NCBI GenBank assembly: GCA_023390875.1
Contig: JAEWCA010000418.1
Span: 1-7,115, forward strand
Origin: Actinomycetes bacterium
GTDB lineage: Bacteria; Actinomycetota; Actinomycetes; Actinomycetales; Cellulomonadaceae
Length of the DNA stretch: 7,115 nucleotides
Reading direction: 5' to 3'
The notes beneath the pieces were generated by a model. That model made no database searches and was not told where the DNA came from. It saw only the letters and a list, made by a program, of their open reading frames with translations. Positions 6,535-7,115 of this stretch are shown here, piece after piece. Each line of letters begins with the position of its first letter. Positions within the stretch are counted from its first letter, which is position 1. Made by a program: the position numbers and the translations under genes.

Positions 6535-6965
6535 CGTCGTCCTTCGTGGTCGTGCGGGTGGTCGGGCATCTCGTCGGGCACCTCGTCGGGCACCTCGTCG
6601 GGCACCTCGTCGGGCATCTCGTCCGGCATCTCGTCCGGCATCTCGTCCAGCACCGTGCCGAGGTCGCGCAGGCGTCCGCGCCAGAAGCGCTCGTACGGTG
6701 CGAGCCAGTCGGCGAGCTCCCGGAGCGGCCCGGCGGTGACCGTGTAGTAGCGGTGCCGGCCGCTCGTGCGCTCGTCGACCAGGCCGCCGTCGCGCAGGGC
6801 GGCGAGGTGCTCGGACACGCTCGGCCGCGCCATGTCGAACCGGGCGGCGAGCTCGGTCACCGTCTGCTCGCGCTCGAGCAGGGCGTCGAGGATGTCGCGC
6901 CGGGTCGGGTTGGCGAGCGCGCCGACGAGGCGGTCGAGCGGCGCGTCCTTGGTGCGGCGCGGCAC
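6531..6965 (-). CDS. ArsR-family regulator with E-[MV]-P-D repeat tail
   Basis: A 144-residue winged-helix repressor. The domain runs ~9-100: LDRLVGALANPTRRDILDALLE (10-31), the recognition helix-turn-helix TVTELAARFDMARPSVSEHLAALRDGGLV (35-63), then the wing DERTSGRHRYYTV (64-76) and the segment LADWLAPYERFWRGRL typical of the group paired with SRPBCC proteins. There is no CxC metal site in the recognition helix, so it is probably not an arsenic or metal sensor of the classic type. Residues 108-135 are seven copies of E-[MV]-P-D followed by a His/Asp-rich end, HPHDHEGRR. The tail is acidic, probably disordered, and unusual for the family. The start is a GTG with no good Shine-Dalgarno, one base after the stop of a seven-codon leader ORF. 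Its own promoter carries an inverted repeat that it probably binds. First gene of the arsR-SRPBCC-methyltransferase cluster. Confidence 0.94.
   Translation of the reverse strand: MPRRTKDAPLDRLVGALANPTRRDILDALLEREQTVTELAARFDMARPSVSEHLAALRDGGLVDERTSGRHRYYTVTAGPLRELADWLAPYERFWRGRLRDLGTVLDEMPDEMPDEMPDEVPDEVPDEVPDEMPDHPHDHEGRR
6561..6644. repeat. Seven 12-bp tandem repeats inside arsR
   Basis: Seven consecutive 12-base units, GTCGGGCATCTC and close variants on the plus strand, followed by a degenerate eighth (from 6645). Units differ only at two positions: the C or T that makes Val or Met on the minus strand, and a G or C that is synonymous in proline (CCC against CCG). The CCG variant is confined to the two units nearest the domain. 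Three identical units (6573-6608) sit in a row, a sign of recent slippage. All units keep the reading frame. Confidence 0.95.
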
Positions 6966-6966
6966 G

Positions 6967-6990
6967 TCAGGCTCGCTCGGTCGTGGTCAC
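6967..6990 (-). CDS. Possible seven-codon leader ORF before arsR
   Basis: GTG at 6990 followed by six codons (reading MTTTERA) and TGA at 6969-6967, one base before the GTG of arsR. The GTG is 7 bases after the TATCGT -10 box, so it would lie at or near the 5' end of the transcript and be read leaderlessly, with arsR translated by reinitiation. The peptide resembles an actinobacterial N-terminus, so a one-base frameshift or sequencing error joining it to arsR is an alternative. Being so short, it could also be chance. Confidence 0.35.
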   Translation of the reverse strand: MTTTERA

Positions 6991-6997
6991 GTCGGCG

Positions 6998-7027
6998 ACG
7001 ATACGTAGGTTATTTCCTACTCGTCAA
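6998..7027 (-). promoter_or_regulatory. Sigma70-type promoter of the arsR cluster
   Basis: On the minus strand TTGACG (7027-7022) and TATCGT (7003-6998) are separated by 18 bases. This is the best housekeeping-type promoter in the window. The expected start is near 6991, giving an almost leaderless transcript with respect to the GTG at 6990 and about 25 bases before the arsR GTG. Confidence 0.75.
7005..7020. promoter_or_regulatory. Probable ArsR operator inside the promoter spacer
   Basis: GTAGG (7005-7009) and CCTAC (7016-7020) form a perfect inverted repeat around the AT-rich TTATTT. It lies entirely between the -35 and -10 boxes, so a dimer bound there would block RNA polymerase. The AT-rich core stands out from the GC-rich surroundings and has the size expected of an ArsR site. 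Autoregulation by the adjacent ArsR is inferred. Confidence 0.65.
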
Positions 7028-7062
7028 CCGGCGAGTGTGCGGAGCCATCCGGGGACGACGAC

Positions 7063-7092
7063 GGCCCCCCGCACGTCGAGACGCGCGGGGCC
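7063..7092 (-). terminator. Strong GC hairpin, probable terminator of a gene beyond the contig end
   Basis: Plus-strand GGCCCC (7063-7068) pairs with GGGGCC (7087-7092). Read as minus-strand RNA the stem extends with GCGCGUC against GACGUGC, including one G-U pair, leaving a two-G bulge and a very tight loop. This resembles actinobacterial terminators without a U-tract. It would separate an unseen upstream gene from the arsR promoter. The last paired base coincides with the first base of the adapter match. Confidence 0.5.
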
Positions 7093-7115
7093 TGTCTCTT
7101 ATAAACAACAACGAG
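7092..7115. other. Nextera/Tn5 adapter remnant (sequencing artefact)
   Basis: The sequence CTGTCTCTTATA (7092-7103) is identical to the first 12 bases of the Tn5 mosaic-end read-through adapter. The next 12 bases, AACAACAACGAG, match the continuing adapter at 8 of 12 positions, and all four differences are an A in place of C or T, an error pattern expected of poor read ends. The AT-rich stretch is also foreign to the local composition. It is not part of the genome. Confidence 0.9.

Noticed and set aside
6561..6644. CRISPR-like array
   Set aside because: The units are 12 bp without spacers and encode an in-frame peptide repeat inside arsR.
7024..7091. Possible C-terminus of an upstream minus-strand gene (reads ...VVVPGWLRTLAG then TGA at 7026-7024)
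   Set aside because: The peptide looks plausible, but about 22 codons is too little to judge. The same bases form a strong hairpin better explained as a terminator, and the stop would overlap the -35 box of arsR. It cannot be excluded without sequence beyond the contig end.
7092..7115. AT-rich end taken as a transposon end or promoter
   Set aside because: It matches the sequencing adapter, including its error-prone continuation, and lies at the very end of the contig.

Overview
The window is very GC-rich, with almost every third codon position G or C, ATG/GTG starts and ATGA gene overlaps. Together with the gene families present, this points to an actinobacterium, plausibly a Micrococcales/Cellulomonadaceae relative; this is inference from composition, not from a marker gene. 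The last 24 bases (7092-7115) read as Nextera/Tn5 sequencing adapter, so the window is the end of a draft contig and genomic sequence stops near 7091.

Layout. (1) 1-1545, minus strand: a DGPF/YCII-family protein followed 26 bases later by a long ECF sigma factor with a TPR-like C-terminal extension (ECF42 type), cut by the left edge. (2) 1685-2647, plus strand: a ten-helix EamA/DMT exporter, divergent from the DGPF gene. (3) 2657-5075, minus strand: an operon in the order FtsX/MacB-type permease, ABC ATPase, TetR regulator. Permease and ATPase overlap by four bases. The exporter and the tetR gene converge, and both stop codons lie inside one perfect hairpin (2641-2663). (4) 5229-6965, minus strand: ArsR regulator, SRPBCC/AHSA1 protein and class I SAM methyltransferase. 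The first two overlap by four bases.

How the pieces work together. Each minus-strand cluster pairs a regulator with probable target genes, and candidate control sites are visible. Upstream of the permease there is a 45-base interrupted palindrome made of two TetR-like operators 22 bp apart, with a TAAGAT -10 box at its centre; the operon's own TetR is the natural ligand. Upstream of arsR there is a strong TTGACG-N18-TATCGT promoter whose spacer holds a GTAGG-N6-CCTAC inverted repeat, an obvious operator for ArsR itself. Upstream of the DGPF gene there is a TGTCGA element that fits the -35 motif reported for ECF42 autoregulation.

All main genes belong to known families and I see no evidence of a wholly new system, CRISPR array, RNA gene or transposon. 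The less ordinary items are the double operator, a seven-codon leader ORF ahead of arsR, a 12-bp in-frame repeat giving ArsR a seven-unit E-[MV]-P-D tail, a 19-bp tandem duplication at the end of the ATPase gene, and the adapter remnant.
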